From: CAZPEV01 sp964585635
GTDB lineage: Bacteria; Zixibacteria; MSB-5A5; GN15; JAAZOE01
Direction: 5' to 3'
Assembly: GCA_964585635.1 (NCBI GenBank)
Contig: CAZPEV010000157.1
Span: 1 to 7,713, forward strand
Length of the DNA: 7,713 nucleotides
In this document: positions 5,863-7,713 of the stretch, piece by piece
Numbering within the stretch: position 1 is the stretch's first letter
Layout: every line of letters begins with the position of its first letter
Notes under the pieces: model-generated
What the model saw: only the letters and a program-made list of their open reading frames with translations
Told to the model about the DNA's origin: nothing
Databases searched by the model: none
Position numbers and translations under genes: made by a program

Positions 5863-7284
5863 ATGAGAAGACCAGGACGCAAAAAAGGGAAAGCCCCGAC
5901 GAAACCGGCAGCGATCGTGGCCCGTATCGCCGAATCGATTGCGGCATACCGGCTTATCGCGCCCGGCCAGGCGGTGTTGGTCGCTTTGTCGGGCGGGCCG
6001 GATTCAGTGGCATTGCTGCATATTCTAGGCCGACTGCGGCCAAAACTCGGCATTTCAGTTGGGGCGATTTATATCAACCATCGCCTGCGCCCGCGCGCTG
6101 CGGCCGCCGAGGCTCGATTCTGCGAGGAGCTGTGCCTGAAATTGAAAATTAGGTTTTATCACGAGGAAGTGGATATTCCCGCCATGGCCGCGAGGGAGAA
6201 ATCGGGAATCGAGGAGGCCGCCCGGCGGCACCGGTACCGGATACTGGAGCAACTGGCACAATCCGAAGGGTACGACAAGGTCGCGTTGGGACACCATCGT
6301 GACGACCGGGTGGAGACGATCCTGTTCAACCTGATTCGCGGGGCGGGGCGGCACGGCCTGGCCGGGATGCCCCGTCAGCGAGGCAGGTTCATTCGGCCGC
6401 TCTATGATGTGAGCCGCGAGGAGATTCTGGCCTATTTGAAATCCCATCACTTGAGCTATATGACCGATCGATCCAATTCTAGCCGGGAGTACACCCGCAA
6501 CCGTATCCGCCATGATATTCTGCCGCGCTTGGAACAGGCGGTTTCGGGGCGGGCGGCGGAGCATATTATCCGGTTGGCCGAAATTATCGGGGACGAAGAG
6601 GCCTTCCTGAGTCAGCAGGCGGCGCGAGTTTATCAAAAACTTGTCGCCAGAACGCCCGGCGGCAAGTTAATGCTTGATTTGACCGGTGCGGAGCGGTATG
6701 ATAAATGGCTAAGGCGGCGGCTGATTATTTTTCTCCTGGACGAGGCCGGTTTGACCGGCGCCGAATTCGCCGAAGTTGAGCGGATGGTTGCGTTGTTCGA
6801 TATAACTTCAATGGCGCGGATGTCCTTACGCGACGGCGCAATGGCCGAGAGATCCGGGAAGACCCTTTTTGTGTATCGCTCCGAACGGATCAGATCGCAG
6901 GAGGAGTTGCCGGTTCCGGGGAAAGTACGGCTGGAATATCCCCGGGTGCGAATCGTCGCCAAACGGGCCAAAGCGGCGGATGCGAGCCGGGTGATGAAAG
7001 CGTCGTCACGCGTCGCTTATGTCGACGCGGCCAGGTTGGATGGACCGCTGCACGTGGCCGGGGTGAAACCGGGCGCGAAGTTTCATCCATTCGGGCGTCC
7101 GGGGACCAAGAAGGTCGGGGATTTTTTGACGGATCGGAAGTATCCCCGGCCGTTGCGCGACGAGTTGCCGGTAGTGTATGACCGGCAAGGGATTGTTTGG
7201 CTGGTGGGAATAGAGATCGATCACAGGGTATGTATAGATATGCAGACCAAGGAGGCGGTTAAACTTGAAGTACATCGATATTGA
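5863..7284 (+). CDS. tilS: tRNA(Ile)-lysidine synthetase TilS
   Basis: TilS uses ATP to attach lysine to C34 of the CAU-anticodon tRNA(Ile), creating lysidine so the tRNA reads AUA instead of AUG; it is cytoplasmic and normally essential. From ATG 5863 the protein has 473 residues, close to the longer Bacillus-type enzymes. The PP-loop ATPase motif SGGPDS is at 43-48, NHRLRP at 72-77, the EEAARRHRY segment near 117-125, and the second conserved block HHRDDRVET at 144-152, with Arg where many homologues have Gln. A middle helical substrate-binding domain follows. The C-terminal TilS domain (about 403-460) is clear, with FHPFG, GTKKVGDFLTD, PRPLRDELPVV and a GIEIDHRV ending. An in-frame TTG at 5851 would add four residues, but AAGG five bases before 5863 favours the ATG. 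The 3' end overlaps the hpt start by 20 bases. The call is secure. Confidence 0.96.
   Translation: MRRPGRKKGKAPTKPAAIVARIAESIAAYRLIAPGQAVLVALSGGPDSVALLHILGRLRPKLGISVGAIYINHRLRPRAAAAEARFCEELCLKLKIRFYHEEVDIPAMAAREKSGIEEAARRHRYRILEQLAQSEGYDKVALGHHRDDRVETILFNLIRGAGRHGLAGMPRQRGRFIRPLYDVSREEILAYLKSHHLSYMTDRSNSSREYTRNRIRHDILPRLEQAVSGRAAEHIIRLAEIIGDEEAFLSQQAARVYQKLVARTPGGKLMLDLTGAERYDKWLRRRLIIFLLDEAGLTGAEFAEVERMVALFDITSMARMSLRDGAMAERSGKTLFVYRSERIRSQEELPVPGKVRLEYPRVRIVAKRAKAADASRVMKASSRVAYVDAARLDGPLHVAGVKPGAKFHPFGRPGTKKVGDFLTDRKYPRPLRDELPVVYDRQGIVWLVGIEIDHRVCIDMQTKEAVKLEVHRY
7249..7267 (+). promoter_or_regulatory. Shine-Dalgarno and TTG start of hpt inside the tilS 3' end
   Basis: AAGGAGG (7249-7255) is a full-strength ribosome binding site followed by nine bases and a TTG at 7265-7267. 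It lies within tilS codons for Lys-Glu-Ala and fixes the start of hpt, whose frame has no ATG nearby. The 20-base overlap suggests translational coupling. Confidence 0.8.
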
Positions 7285-7713
7285 TCTCAAGGCACAACCG
7301 TTTGAACTTTTATTTACCCAGGATCGTATTGAACAAAGGATACGCGAGTTGGGTCGGCGGATTTCCCAGGACTACACGGGAAAAAACCTGGTCATCCTGG
7401 GTGTGCTCAAGGGATGTTTCATATTTGTCGCCGATTTGGTGCGCACGATCACGGTGCCGTTCATGGTAGAATTTATCTCGGCCGACAGCTACGGCGACGC
7501 GATGAATCCCGGCCAGGTGATCCTGTCCGGCGGTCCGGTCAAATCGCTGAAAGGGCGACATGTCCTATTGGTAGAGGGGGTGGTTGACACCGGCCGGACG
7601 GCGTTGACGGTCATGGGCGCGCTGAAAAGACTGGAACCGAGCAGCGTCGAGATTGTTACACTGTTGAACAAAGTGAGTCGGCGGGAAGTCCACCTCGACG
7701 TAAAATACTCCGG
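7265..7713 (+). CDS. hpt: Hypoxanthine (guanine) phosphoribosyltransferase, 3' end cut by the window
   Basis: This purine-salvage enzyme transfers ribose-5-phosphate from PRPP to hypoxanthine or guanine, giving IMP or GMP. The 149 codons visible are most of a family that is usually 175-185 residues; the frame is open to the window edge. Landmarks are the pyrophosphate-loop LKG (48-50), DSYG (74-77) for the flexible loop, the PRPP motif VLLVEGVVDTGRT (100-112) with the catalytic-base Asp108, the purine-contacting Lys136 in LLNK, and KYSG at the end, matching the (D/Y)(F/Y)VG region. Two things are odd. The usual Glu-Asp pair of the PRPP motif is Glu104-Gly105, and the TxSSG part of the mobile loop is replaced by NPGQVIL. 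Most catalytic residues remain, so it may be active or may have drifted in specificity. The tilS-hpt order, commonly followed by ftsH, supports the identity. The TTG start is supported by a strong ribosome binding site. Confidence 0.88.
   Translation, partial: MKYIDIDLKAQPFELLFTQDRIEQRIRELGRRISQDYTGKNLVILGVLKGCFIFVADLVRTITVPFMVEFISADSYGDAMNPGQVILSGGPVKSLKGRHVLLVEGVVDTGRTALTVMGALKRLEPSSVEIVTLLNKVSRREVHLDVKYS

Noticed and set aside
5652..6152. Plus-strand open frame of 166 codons bridging the FG-GAP and tilS genes
   Set aside because: It overlaps the ends of two well-supported genes in another frame and shows no domain or ribosome binding site.
1..7713. A defence island, phage, mobile element or CRISPR array
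   Set aside because: No recombinase, transposase, nuclease, regularly spaced repeat or terminal inverted repeat pair was seen. The genes are transport, housekeeping and surface functions.

Overview
The window is an ordinary-looking stretch of bacterial chromosome with five complete protein genes and one gene cut by the right edge. The organism is most likely a Gram-negative member of the FCB (Fibrobacteres-Chlorobi-Bacteroidetes) group or a neighbouring candidate phylum such as Zixibacteria. The best evidence is the secreted FG-GAP protein ending in an NYPNPFNP-type FlgD-like / type IX sorting tail, which is characteristic of those lineages. The phylum is inferred, not shown. Most genes are moderately GC-rich, with Shine-Dalgarno sequences at the expected spacing and GTG and TTG starts in use.

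Left half (1-3924), all genes on the minus strand. Positions 1-246 hold no convincing gene, only a possible weak terminator for the next gene and a motif that recurs later. A DinB-superfamily protein with an intact histidine triad lies at 247-717. Two tandem paralogous POT/PTR2-type proton-coupled transporters follow (871-2322 and 2470-3924); they have almost the same length and are about 80% identical by eye. Each transporter ends in an intrinsic terminator, so they are probably separate transcription units. The 147-bp gap between them also holds a 43-nt near-symmetric hairpin that may be a dispersed palindromic repeat.

Right half (3925-7713), genes on the plus strand. A divergent intergenic region carries a good sigma70-like promoter for a secreted, seven-motif FG-GAP beta-propeller protein (4132-5757). 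This gene has much lower GC in its 5' part than in its 3' part. It is followed by tilS, tRNA(Ile)-lysidine synthetase (5863-7284). The last gene is the start of hpt, a hypoxanthine/guanine phosphoribosyltransferase that begins with TTG at 7265 inside the end of tilS and runs off the window. The tilS-hpt pair is a widely conserved order, often followed by ftsH, and here the two genes are clearly translated from one mRNA.

I found no CRISPR array, insertion sequence, tRNA or rRNA, and no obviously new multi-gene system. The items most worth a second look are the altered PRPP-binding motif in Hpt (Glu-Gly instead of Glu-Asp), the hairpin and its flank whose sequence recurs at 144-163, the recently duplicated transporter pair, and the split base composition of the FG-GAP gene.
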